A DNA stretch of 64,000 nt, taken from assembly GCA_037176725.1 (NCBI GenBank), contig JAZBRS010000026.1, positions 97,137,501 through 97,201,500 of the forward strand, given 5' to 3'. This document shows, in pieces, positions 47,817-57,106 of this stretch. This stretch comes from Posidonia oceanica. Its lineage: Eukaryota > Streptophyta > Magnoliopsida > Alismatales > Posidoniaceae. The notes under the pieces were generated by a model, which saw only the letters and a program-made list of their open reading frames with translations, did no database searches and was not told the origin of the DNA. The position numbers were made by a program, and so were the translations under genes. Numbering within the stretch: position 1 is the first letter of the stretch; each line of letters begins with the position of its first letter.

Positions 47817-50800
47817 GGTACTGAGCACCAGACCTACCAATTCCGAGACCTCTGCTGTTTTCCAGAGGCGGTACTCCCTCCGAAGTTCAAGATCCCGGAC
47901 TTCGAGAAGTATAATGGTAGGGGCTGCCCTGTAGCACACTTGAAGGCGTATTGCGGTGATCTTGCTCAGCTTCAGGCTGACGAGAGGTTGCTGATCCGCT
48001 TGTTCCAGAAGAGTTTGACCGGGCCGGCACTCAAGTGGTTTACATCGCTTGATATGTCAGCCATCAAGACTTGGAACGACCTCAGTCAGGCGTTCTTGGA
48101 ACAATACTCCTTCAACCTCGATCTGGTCCCAAAGAGGGCGGACTTGATCGCAATCAAGCAGAATTCTGGCGAGCCGTTCGGGGAGTACGTCGGCCGCTGG
48201 CGCGCCCTTGCCTCTCAGGTTCGAGATAGACCCTCTGACGAGGAGTCTATCGAGATCATCATCAAAGGGGCGCAGCCATCTCTTGGAGCTCTGCTTAGCA
48301 TCCAACCAGTCACTACTTTTGCAGCACTCATCAGAGCTGGAGCGCGCGTGGAGAGTTCTCTGCGGAGTGGCAACTTCCCGGCTCTCTCTGCGTTCGCTAA
48401 GCAAGCCGCGATTAGCAGTAACAGTGCCAACAGCAGCACCTCCAACAACAACAACAGCGGCAGCAGCAACAACCGCCCGAAGAGGAAGGATTCGTCGAAA
48501 CCCGCTGTTGCATTCGTCGACTCCCCTGCTGTGCCTGTTCGCTTGCCATCCCGGCCTGCCCTAGCTCAGATGGTGTACGCTCCTGCACCTAGGAATCCAC
48601 CCACACCACACATCACTACCACCGCTAGACCGGTCTATCCTGCCGCACCAGTTCAGCAAGGCTCATACCAGAGGCAAAGAAGGCCACCCATTGAGAAGCG
48701 GAAATTCGCCCCACTGGTGGAACCGCTCACGGTCATCTTGCCAAAGGTTGCATCGCTCCTGAAGTTCCCGGAGGTTCGTCCGCCGCCAAGTCCTCTGCCG
48801 CATTGGTTTAGGGCGGACCTCTTCTGTAATTTCCATCGAAGCGTCGGGCATTCGACGGACAATTGCTACTCCCTGCGGAACGCAATTCAGGATCTGATCG
48901 AATCGGGAACGATTGTGATCGACACGCACGAGGCACCCACTCAAGCACACACTCATGCATCTGCACATTCAGCTGTTCCCCCTCATTCTGGCATCATCCA
49001 CCAACCCCTACCGGAGCACACTTATTCGGTAAGGGCTGGAACCTCAGGCATCCATTCTGTCTTTCCTTCTAGGCCTGCTACCTCCGTGGTAGACCCTTCT
49101 GATCTCATCTCTGATATTTCTGAGCCTTTTCCTGTCAGTCTCTATCTTGCGGCAGTTGCCGGCTCCGAGTCGGGAATTCACATGATCCGACCGCGTGCCA
49201 GGCTGGAGCGCCCTTTCGCGCCCCCTGCCATGCTCCCTCAGGCTCAATCCCCTGTGCACCTCCTAGCTAGGACCCAGCCTAGTTCCCCCATCCACCTCTT
49301 AGGGCGACCTCAGCTACACCTTCTAGGCAGACCTCAACCTGCCCCAGCCTTCCCACCCCAACAACCATACCCTCTAGAGAGACCTCAGTATCCTGTAGGT
49401 CCCCCTGTAACCTCTCCTGTGCTCGCAGCACGTGCCCCAATGGTTATTGACTTAACCTTGGACACCCATCGCGTCCCTTACAGCTACGCCACAGAGATGT
49501 GCGCGGAAGTAACGCGATCGGGGAGGGTTTACAGGCCCCCAACACCGGCAATTAGGCCAAATCACCCTAGACCTATTGTGCCCCTACCCTCTAGCCAACC
49601 CGTAGCAGATTCAACCCCGAATCAACCCGTAGCAAGCCAAATCCCTGCCCAGCCAGTAGCGGCCCAGCTTCCTGCCACTACCCCCTTAGAGCTTGCCCAA
49701 ACCACCCCTCCTGTTGCCAAAAAGAACCAGCCTAAGGCAGACTTGACCTCCCAGCTTAAGAAGGTCAAAGCCGACATTTCCATTTGGGACCTAATCCACA
49801 CCTCTGCCGAACACCGTGAAGCTTTTCTTCTCGTGTTCCAAGCTGCCTGTGTGTCCCAATCTATTGAGCCTTCAGCCTTGGAGAGCATGGTTGGGTTGAT
49901 TGCGGAGCCCCAGGTCATCTCTTTTACAAGTGATGAGCTGCCTCCGGCGGGGATTAATCATAACCAGCCCCTATTCGTCACGGTGCAGTTCAAAAACTTT
50001 CGCATTCCCCTAACACTGGTTGATAATGGGTCAGGCCTTAACGTCTGCCCCTTGCGTACAGCAACCAAGCTCGGATTCAAAGCCGAGGACATCACGCCAG
50101 CCGTGAAGGGAATGACAGCTTTTGACAACACCCACCATGACGCTCTAGGGATTCTGATTATTCCCCTTGCCATCGGCCTGGTCGTCTTCGATGTAGAATT
50201 CTATGTCGTTGACTTGAAGCCGAATTTCAATCTTCTGCTTGGGCGCCCTTGGCTCCACAAGCATCAGGTCCTTCCCTCGACCCTCCATCGGATGATAAAG
50301 TACCGTCACGGCGATGATGTCATTGTCGTCATGGCGGAGAACTTTGAGAAGGAGCGGATCGAGGCAGTCTCCCCCGTGTCTTCACAATCTATCCCGTTTG
50401 ACCCCGAGACTTCTGAAGCTCTATATCACGTTAATCGGTGCGAGCCGGTTAACTTCATTCCTGATCTTGAACGTGTCAACTCTTTGGCCGTTCACAGTAA
50501 CCCCTTTCGAATGGTCGAGAATGTATGTCACAGGTGGGGTTACATAAAGGGTACACCACTCAGGCGTCACGGCCAGGGGATCGCAGAGCCGATCGTAGCA
50601 GTGGAGTGGAGGAAATCTGAAGGCCTCGGTTATGAACCTAAGCTCAACGAAGATCACTGCCTTCAGCTCAAGGATCAAGAGCCAGCCATCCCCAGAGACC
50701 TCTCTAACTTCACCAGTGCAGGTGTTCTGGGATCAACTGATGATCAAGCTGCAGTGCCGGCAGAAGATTGGGTCTGCATTGAGGACTATTACTCGAATGA

Positions 50801-51635
50801 GGAGCAATCTGGCACAGTAGAGGCAGTCCCAACCAGCAGCAAGGCAATGATTGGAGTAGAGGCCCCACAGTCAGTATATTCGGCCCCCCCTTTGGCAGAA
50901 ACAGCAGGCAGCTCAGCAGGCCCTGTGGCAGAACTGGCAAGCTCTCACTCTTTTGCAGCCACATCAGCTTCCCAAGTACAGTCAGCAGTAGTGCAGGAGT
51001 CAGAGACACTCCATCTGGCAGAATCAAGCATGCTACCAGCGGTCACAGCAACATCAGTGCCACTGTCCCTCTCTCTGGAAGGGAAGTCAATCAATACAGT
51101 CAGCAGCGCGGCTCAGCCCGCTTCAGCAGCCACACCTTCAGGAGTGCAGCCGGCGCAGTCCGCTTCGCATCCTCCTGACAACAAGCAGCAGCTCTCATGG
51201 CAAGACCCCATGGCGTTAGAGGCTGCACTCTCTCAGTTACGGCCCGATACAAAAGGCCAACTGAGCACCACACTCTCCGGGCCCTTGAGCCCTCCAAAGA
51301 GCACCTCTGCTTACTCTCCAACAGTGACCCTGGCAGCCTATTCATCTGTGGCACCGCTGACCTGTCTATTTGGGCCTTCTACATCGGAGTTGCCACCATC
51401 GGACGCGCCCGTGAACCAGATCATGCAGATTCCAAGGGCAGCAATCCGTCTTGCAGCCGGGCCAGTGCCGCAGGCCCCCGGCGCCTACTACGTCGACTCC
51501 CCCTCGGACGAGGAAGAAGGAGTGGCGATAGAAGCCCAGGTCGATTCCTGGATGTCCGACTTAGAGTTGCTTTATCAAGAACAAATCAAGTCGATAGCAG
51601 AAGACCTGGCAGAGCACCAAGCTGCAGAAAGGTAA
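47817..51635 (+). CDS. gag-pro: Element 3: gag capsid, zinc knuckle, protease, G-patch-like region and linker (open section)
   Basis: A single frame stays open for more than 1,270 codons. Order: gag domain 47,870-48,330 (FEKYNGRGCP, LFQKSLTGPALKWF, FGEYVGRWR); Asn/Ser-rich linker 48,415-48,480; zinc knuckle CNFHRSVGHSTDNC 48,825-48,866; Pro-rich segment 48,940-49,720; conserved KADISIWDLIH near 49,770; protease with DNGS active site 50,022-50,033 and LLLGRPWLH near 50,235; G-patch-like CHRWGY..HGQGIAEP near 50,530-50,595; acidic WVCIEDYYS near 50,769; Ser/Ala/Gln-rich linker to 51,480; YYVDSPSDEE near 51,488. The section has no start of its own because the N-terminal arm is broken. It ends in TAA at 51,633, embedded in AAG|GTAAGG, a good splice-donor match. 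The protein would form virus-like particles and process itself. Confidence 0.88.
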   Translation, partial: GTEHQTYQFRDLCCFPEAVLPPKFKIPDFEKYNGRGCPVAHLKAYCGDLAQLQADERLLIRLFQKSLTGPALKWFTSLDMSAIKTWNDLSQAFLEQYSFNLDLVPKRADLIAIKQNSGEPFGEYVGRWRALASQVRDRPSDEESIEIIIKGAQPSLGALLSIQPVTTFAALIRAGARVESSLRSGNFPALSAFAKQAAISSNSANSSTSNNNNSGSSNNRPKRKDSSKPAVAFVDSPAVPVRLPSRPALAQMVYAPAPRNPPTPHITTTARPVYPAAPVQQGSYQRQRRPPIEKRKFAPLVEPLTVILPKVASLLKFPEVRPPPSPLPHWFRADLFCNFHRSVGHSTDNCYSLRNAIQDLIESGTIVIDTHEAPTQAHTHASAHSAVPPHSGIIHQPLPEHTYSVRAGTSGIHSVFPSRPATSVVDPSDLISDISEPFPVSLYLAAVAGSESGIHMIRPRARLERPFAPPAMLPQAQSPVHLLARTQPSSPIHLLGRPQLHLLGRPQPAPAFPPQQPYPLERPQYPVGPPVTSPVLAARAPMVIDLTLDTHRVPYSYATEMCAEVTRSGRVYRPPTPAIRPNHPRPIVPLPSSQPVADSTPNQPVASQIPAQPVAAQLPATTPLELAQTTPPVAKKNQPKADLTSQLKKVKADISIWDLIHTSAEHREAFLLVFQAACVSQSIEPSALESMVGLIAEPQVISFTSDELPPAGINHNQPLFVTVQFKNFRIPLTLVDNGSGLNVCPLRTATKLGFKAEDITPAVKGMTAFDNTHHDALGILIIPLAIGLVVFDVEFYVVDLKPNFNLLLGRPWLHKHQVLPSTLHRMIKYRHGDDVIVVMAENFEKERIEAVSPVSSQSIPFDPETSEALYHVNRCEPVNFIPDLERVNSLAVHSNPFRMVENVCHRWGYIKGTPLRRHGQGIAEPIVAVEWRKSEGLGYEPKLNEDHCLQLKDQEPAIPRDLSNFTSAGVLGSTDDQAAVPAEDWVCIEDYYSNEEQSGTVEAVPTSSKAMIGVEAPQSVYSAPPLAETAGSSAGPVAELASSHSFAATSASQVQSAVVQESETLHLAESSMLPAVTATSVPLSLSLEGKSINTVSSAAQPASAATPSGVQPAQSASHPPDNKQQLSWQDPMALEAALSQLRPDTKGQLSTTLSGPLSPPKSTSAYSPTVTLAAYSSVAPLTCLFGPSTSELPPSDAPVNQIMQIPRAAIRLAAGPVPQAPGAYYVDSPSDEEEGVAIEAQVDSWMSDLELLYQEQIKSIAEDLAEHQAAER

Positions 51636-54600
51636 GGGAAAGCCGTGGTCACAGACCCTCCTCTGCAAGAAGACCATGCCTCTATCATGGTCCTGGAAGA
51701 AGACTCAGCAGCGTCGGACTCTCCTAGACCAGATGAGCTCATCACTCTCCAACCAGAAGGCGGGTCTAGGTGGTTTGTGCAACACATGCCTCACCGGGGC
51801 AGCACAGCGAGTGGCAGTGCCCAGATCAGCCGCCAGTCCGGCATACCCTCCACAAGCACACTAGAAGACTCAGAAGAGGAAGCATCAGCAGTGCAAGCAG
51901 CAGCAGTAACAGAGCAGAAAGCAGAATCAGTAACAAAGCTGTCAGCAGCCTCAGCAGCAGAACAGTCAGCAGCATCAACAGCAGAATCAGCAAGGCCCTC
52001 AGTAGTATCAACAAAGCACCCAGCAGAAGCGGTCAGGCCAGAGCAAGCAGTAGAAGGAGTTGCTGGGACGAAGGTCGCGCACCGAGGCTACAAGAATACC
52101 CGAGTGAGCGTGACCATCCTGAAGCGTCACCAGGGCCAAGCAGCGGAACATATACACTCTTTCGACATCACAAGTCCTTCTTTTGAGAAAGAGATCCTCT
52201 CGGAACTTATTGCTTATGGAGAGGAGGATGATATGGGCATGGATGAGACTGATGAATCATTGCCCGAGTTCCGGCCCTACGACGACGACCTAGAAGGCCC
52301 CAACCTTCATGTTGAAGAAGAAACAGAGGTTGTCAACATCGGCACAGCTGAGGAAGTCAGAGAAGTTCGTATCAGTGCCCAGCTGTCCTCCCAGGCTCGA
52401 GCAGAATTCATCGCATTCTTGAAAGAATATGCGGATGTCTTCGCCTGGAGTTACGAAGATATGGTCGGCCTTGACATAGAGGTAATGGTGCACAATCTTC
52501 CCTTAAACCCGGATGCCAAGCCAGTGAAGCAGAAACTAAAAAGATGGCGACCGCAGTGGCTTCTCATGATCAAAGAAGAGATAATGAAGCAGCTCAGAGT
52601 CAACTTTCTGAAGGTCGTCCTTTATCCTGAATGGCTGGCAAACATTGTACCTGTGCCCAAGAAAGATGGCCGAATCCGGATCTGCATCGACTACAGGGAC
52701 CTGAACAAGGCGAGTCCCAAGGACGACTTCCCCTTGCCTCACATTGACGTCCTAATCGACAATACAGCGGGCCACAAGATGCTCTCCTTCATGGACGGCT
52801 TTTCTGGATACAACCAAATCAAAATGGCAGAAGAAGACATGGAAAAGACTTCATTCATTACCCCTTGGGGAGTCTTCTGCTACCAAGTCATGCCGTTCGG
52901 CCTGAAGAATGCTGGTGCGACCTATCAGAGGGCCATGACCACGCTATTCCACGACCTCATGCACCAAGAAGTGGAGGTCTACGTAGACGACATGATTGCT
53001 AAAACCAGAGAGCCTGAAGATCACCTTGCCTGTCTAAAAAAGCTCTTTGATCGTCTACGAAAGTACAAACTGCGCCTGAATCCCAAGAAGTGCGTATTCG
53101 GGGTGTCTTCTGGCAAATTGCTCGGCTACATTGTTAGCCAAAGGGGGATTGAGGTGGACCCGTTGAAAGCACAAGCCATCGTGGACATGCCACCCCCTAG
53201 GACTGAAAAAGAAGTCAGAAGTCTGCTTGGGCGTTTACAATATATCAGTCGCTTTATTGCACAGCTTACGCCCATCTGTGAGCCCATATTCAAGCTCTTG
53301 AAGAAGAATGCGCAGATTCACTGGAGCGAGGAGTGTCAGGCTGCATTTGCCAAGATCAAGCAGCTGTTGATCAAGCCTCCTGTCCTGGTTCCCCCTACAC
53401 CAGGGAGACCTTTGCTTCTCTACCTTTCTACCACGCAGCATTCCATGGGCGCCGTCTTGGGCCAACATGACGAATCTGGTAGAAGGGAGTGCACCATCTA
53501 TTACCTGAGCAAGAAATTTAATGAATGCGAAGCCAGGTACAGTACACTAGAGAAGACCTGTTTGTCCCTTGTCTGGGCTGCACAGAAACTAAGGCACTAC
53601 ATGATGGCATACCCAGTACAGCTCTTATGCCGGCATGATCCTATCAAGTTCCTTTTCCAAAAGCCGGCCATGGTAGGCAGATGTGTGAAGTGGCAGGTGT
53701 TATTGTCTCAGTACGACATCACCTTTGTCACACAGAAATCCATGAAAGGTCAGGCCATGGCAGACCATCTTGCTGACCTTCCTCTGCCTGAATACCAACC
53801 CCTCCAGACGCAGTTCCCTGATGAAGATATCCTCTCCGCAATGGAGGGCTCTGAGCAGAAAGATCCCGAAGAACAAGAGGAATGGCAGCTCTACTTCGAT
53901 GGTGCAGTCAACAAAAAGGGCCGAGGCGTAGGCGCAGTGCTGACCACGCCCCAGGGACAGATGATTCCCTTCGCGAGGAAGCTGACTTTCACCTGCACAA
54001 ACAATGAAGCTGAATACGAAGCATGCATCCTAGGGTTGAAGGTCGCCCTCGAGCACAAGGCGCAGAAGCTGCATGTGCACGGTGATGCAATGCTAGTGAT
54101 CTCTCAAGTGAACGGCGACTGGAGGACAAAGGACCCCAAACTTGTGCCGTATCACGAACACCTGCTGGGGCTGATGGAAGAATTTGAGAGCATCTGCTTC
54201 ACATATATGAACAGAGCGAAGAATGCGTACACAGACGCATTAGCAACTCTGGCATCCTGGCTCACTATACCTGAAGACAGTACAGTAGATGTATCTGTTA
54301 CTCGCATTGAGCAACCTGCATATTGCCTGAGCATAGAAGAGACAGATCCAGCAGAGGAGCAGCCCTGGTATCAAGATATAAAATCTTTCCTGGAGTCTGG
54401 CAGCTTTCCTCCTGATGCCACGGCAACAGACAAGAGAACTCTGGCGCGTCTGGCGTCAAAATATGTGTTGGGGGCTGGGCAGCTGTACAGAAGGTCATAT
54501 AATCAGATGCTACTACGCTACCTGGACAAATCAAAGGCGGACACGCTGATGCTTCAAGTGCATGCAGGGACCTGTGGCCCGCACATGAACGGCGTCCTCC

Positions 54601-54764
54601 TAGCCAAGAAGATCATGCTCCAAGGATATTTCTGGCAGACCATGGAAGCAGACTGCTGCCGGTGTGTGCGTAAATGCCACAACTGCCAGATCCATGGTAA
54701 CTTCATCAAGGCCCCTCCACAACAGCTGCACAACATGTCCTCGCCATGGCCTTTCTCCACCTAG
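51636..54764 (+). CDS. pol: Element 3: reverse transcriptase, degenerate RNase H, archaeal-type RNase H, start of integrase
   Basis: Same frame as the upstream gag-protease, open to a TAG at 54,762. Order: linker with SIMVLEED and an Ala/Ser/Glu-rich repeat (51,690-52,060); VSVTILKRHQGQ (52,104); RT 52,430-53,170 with VPVPKKDGRIRICIDYRDLN, MDGFSGYNQI and YVDDM (52,980-52,994); first RNase H about 53,330-53,790, in which the first catalytic Asp is replaced (LYLSTTQHSMGAVL); archaeal-type RNase H 53,893-54,260 with YFDGAVNKKG, NNEAEYEA, GDAMLVISQVNG and NAYTDALATL; integrase zinc-binding region 54,550-54,690 (HAGTCGPHMN, CRCVRKCHNCQ). Retention of the D, E, D, D residues in the second RNase H and loss in the first is the Tat-lineage signature. 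Catalytic RT residues look intact. Confidence 0.93.
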   Translation, partial: GKAVVTDPPLQEDHASIMVLEEDSAASDSPRPDELITLQPEGGSRWFVQHMPHRGSTASGSAQISRQSGIPSTSTLEDSEEEASAVQAAAVTEQKAESVTKLSAASAAEQSAASTAESARPSVVSTKHPAEAVRPEQAVEGVAGTKVAHRGYKNTRVSVTILKRHQGQAAEHIHSFDITSPSFEKEILSELIAYGEEDDMGMDETDESLPEFRPYDDDLEGPNLHVEEETEVVNIGTAEEVREVRISAQLSSQARAEFIAFLKEYADVFAWSYEDMVGLDIEVMVHNLPLNPDAKPVKQKLKRWRPQWLLMIKEEIMKQLRVNFLKVVLYPEWLANIVPVPKKDGRIRICIDYRDLNKASPKDDFPLPHIDVLIDNTAGHKMLSFMDGFSGYNQIKMAEEDMEKTSFITPWGVFCYQVMPFGLKNAGATYQRAMTTLFHDLMHQEVEVYVDDMIAKTREPEDHLACLKKLFDRLRKYKLRLNPKKCVFGVSSGKLLGYIVSQRGIEVDPLKAQAIVDMPPPRTEKEVRSLLGRLQYISRFIAQLTPICEPIFKLLKKNAQIHWSEECQAAFAKIKQLLIKPPVLVPPTPGRPLLLYLSTTQHSMGAVLGQHDESGRRECTIYYLSKKFNECEARYSTLEKTCLSLVWAAQKLRHYMMAYPVQLLCRHDPIKFLFQKPAMVGRCVKWQVLLSQYDITFVTQKSMKGQAMADHLADLPLPEYQPLQTQFPDEDILSAMEGSEQKDPEEQEEWQLYFDGAVNKKGRGVGAVLTTPQGQMIPFARKLTFTCTNNEAEYEACILGLKVALEHKAQKLHVHGDAMLVISQVNGDWRTKDPKLVPYHEHLLGLMEEFESICFTYMNRAKNAYTDALATLASWLTIPEDSTVDVSVTRIEQPAYCLSIEETDPAEEQPWYQDIKSFLESGSFPPDATATDKRTLARLASKYVLGAGQLYRRSYNQMLLRYLDKSKADTLMLQVHAGTCGPHMNGVLLAKKIMLQGYFWQTMEADCCRCVRKCHNCQIHGNFIKAPPQQLHNMSSPWPFST

Positions 54765-55607
54765 GGGATCGATGTCATTGGCGCCATCCACCCTGCTGCT
54801 TCAAATGGTCATCGCTACATTCTGGTAGCGATCGATTACTTTACCAAGTGGGTGGAAGCGGCCTCTTATAAGACAGTCACTGCTATAGCAACAGAAAAAT
54901 TTATCAGAAACAATATCGTTGCCCGATATGGGGTCCCGCACTCTGTCATCTCTGATAATGGCACAAACTTCATTGCCAAAAGGACTGAGGAATACCTGCG
55001 GAGTCTTAAGATCAAGCATCATCGATCCTCGCCCTATCGGCCACAGATGAACGGAGCAGTGGAGTCTACAAACAAGAACATTGTCAAAATCCTGAAGAAA
55101 ATGGTAGAAACCCACAAGGATTGGCACGACAAGCTCCCGTACGCACTCTAGGCGTACAGGACATCAATCCGGACCTCTACAGGAGCCACCCCGTATTCTC
55201 TGGTATACGGTATGGAAGCGGTGTTACCTGTTGAAGTGGAGATCCCCTCTCTGCAGATCCTGCGGGTAGCTGAGGTGGAAGAGGCAGAATGGGTCGAAGA
55301 CCGCTGCATCCAATTGAACTTAATTGATGAGCGCAGACTGCAAGCTATGCACAACGCTCACTGTTACCAGAAGCGGATGGCTAGAGCGTTCTTGAAGAAG
55401 GTCCAGCCCAGAAACTTTCAGCCAGGGGACCTTGTCTTGCGTGCCATTCATTTGCCTGACGGTCGAGGCAAATTCCGACCTAATTGGCGTGGCCCCTTTG
55501 TGGTCAAGCAGATCTTTTCAGGAGGCGCTGTAACTCTTGAGGATATGGACCAGGTCGAGCAATCTGAGCCTGTCAACCTCTGCTATCTCAAGAAGTACTA
55601 TCAGTAG
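54765..55607 (+). pseudogene. Element 3: integrase core and C-terminus, two nonsense codons
   Basis: This continues the pol frame. Core triad: D in GIDVIGA (54,768), D in SDNGTNF (54,950), E in VESTNKN (55,061). The C-terminal region with GKFRPNWRGPFV (near 55,469-55,504) ends CYLKKYYQ at 55,604; there is no chromodomain. TAG stops at 54,762 and 55,149 both sit where element 2 has Trp (STWGID and LWAYRTS), so each is a single G-to-A change. Otherwise there is no frameshift. Integrase would insert the DNA copy and make the 5-bp duplications seen at the solo LTR. Confidence 0.88.
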
Positions 55608-57106
55608 CTGAAGGCGGCCCCGTTGCAGATGCCCTCCTCCCACTTGCACTTGCATTCTCACCTCTTGCATTCTTGTCCTACCTGCATCGTCTATCTATCC
55701 CACTCTTGCATTCTCTCTTTTCAAATCATCATCGTCATCCTTTCAAAGCAACCTCTATTTCAAATCATCATCGTCATCCTTTCAACTCTTGCATCCACTC
55801 TCTTCAGATCATTATCGTCATCCTCTCAAATCATGCATTACATCTTTGGCCCGGTGATGAAAACCGGAAGTGCTTGCCTGCTCTGGAAAGAGTCACCCTA
55901 CCTCACCTGGCACTACTCAGATGTCTAGGCTAGTAAGGGAGCCACCACCAATCAGGATAGGCGAACTGCCTAATCTCGCAAGGACATACACCTCTGAGGG
56001 AGGAAAAAATGTTAGGATGTGAGTCTAAAAAAAAAAAGTGAGAGAAGACACCTAGGTTTGGGCACATCCAAGGAACAGAAGACGAAGACAGAAGCTGGCC
56101 CTAGAGATAGGGGTGTGCGGTCTAACCCTGCTCCTTCTACCCATCACACAGCAAACCCAAAGCCTAGATCCATTACAATTCAAACACCCTCCTTTTGCCA
56201 CCAAAATGGGGATAGCGAAAGCCTGAAAAAAAAAAGAGAAAAAAAATCAAGCAAAAAAAAAAGGAGAAAAAAAAAGGGGCAAGCAAAGCAAAAAACAAAA
56301 AAAAGAAGAAGAAAAAGGCAAAATGCAGCCCGAAAAACACAGGCACCATTATCCCCCATACTTTACTAGAGATCCCCAGCATGTCGAGCTTAAAAGAATC
56401 TACCACATCCCTCTAAGAGCAAACACTCACCCTCTCCTGGCTAGGGGCAGAGAAAGACTGCATACCTACGAGGGAGAAATCAAAAAGAGAGAGCTGAAAG
56501 AATAGGTGTAGGTCTTGAGAGTTTGGCCAATAGCCTGTCCTCACCACACTACCACCTGTACAATGCCAACACCCGTTCTGGAGCGCCACCAGCAAGCCAA
56601 GAGTCTAGGTAGGGCCCAGTGAGTCAGGGACCACTCCCTTCCTTTGCAGCAGGCACCAAAGCACTCCGTATGCTGAGGGCATCCAAGCATACTCATCCAT
56701 CCAAGCATACTACTCATCTTCATAAGCACATCACCTGCATCATGCATACATGCATCTTCTTCTATCATTCCTTTCCTATCAATTTCTCCCGCTCTGCAAC
56801 GCGCTTTGGACCTGAGACAGTACTTCTCCCCAGCAAAGTGCATCGACGACACTCGAGCTGCGTTGGTCCAGATCTCCTGCCAGCCCTCGCCCCCGTATCC
56901 GCAAGACTGCTACAGAATCCCCTTTGCTTATCTGTGCTTAACTACTATGTTCTGTTATCAACTGCTATGATGCATATGGAACTACTTTATCAGCCTCAGA
57001 TTCTGCTTTTTATCAAAAATTATATGCCTGCGAGATCTGATTGTTTATTGATAGCAGGTACCATCAAGCTCTGCAGCTACCAGCCTGTATCTCTGCGATC
57101 TGCGCA
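55608..57106 (+). other. Element 3: region between integrase and the PMD ORF
   Basis: Non-coding. 55,640-55,850 has repeated ATCATCATCGTCATCC words. AGTAAGGGAGCCACC at 55,932 and TACACCTCTGAGGGAGG at 55,988 are conserved in element 2 (about 24,320 and 24,380). 56,225-56,330 is an A-rich tract with G interruptions. GAGTCTAGGTAGGG at 56,598 is shared. A short ORF in the A-rich tract (56,019-56,369) is composition-driven. Confidence 0.6.
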
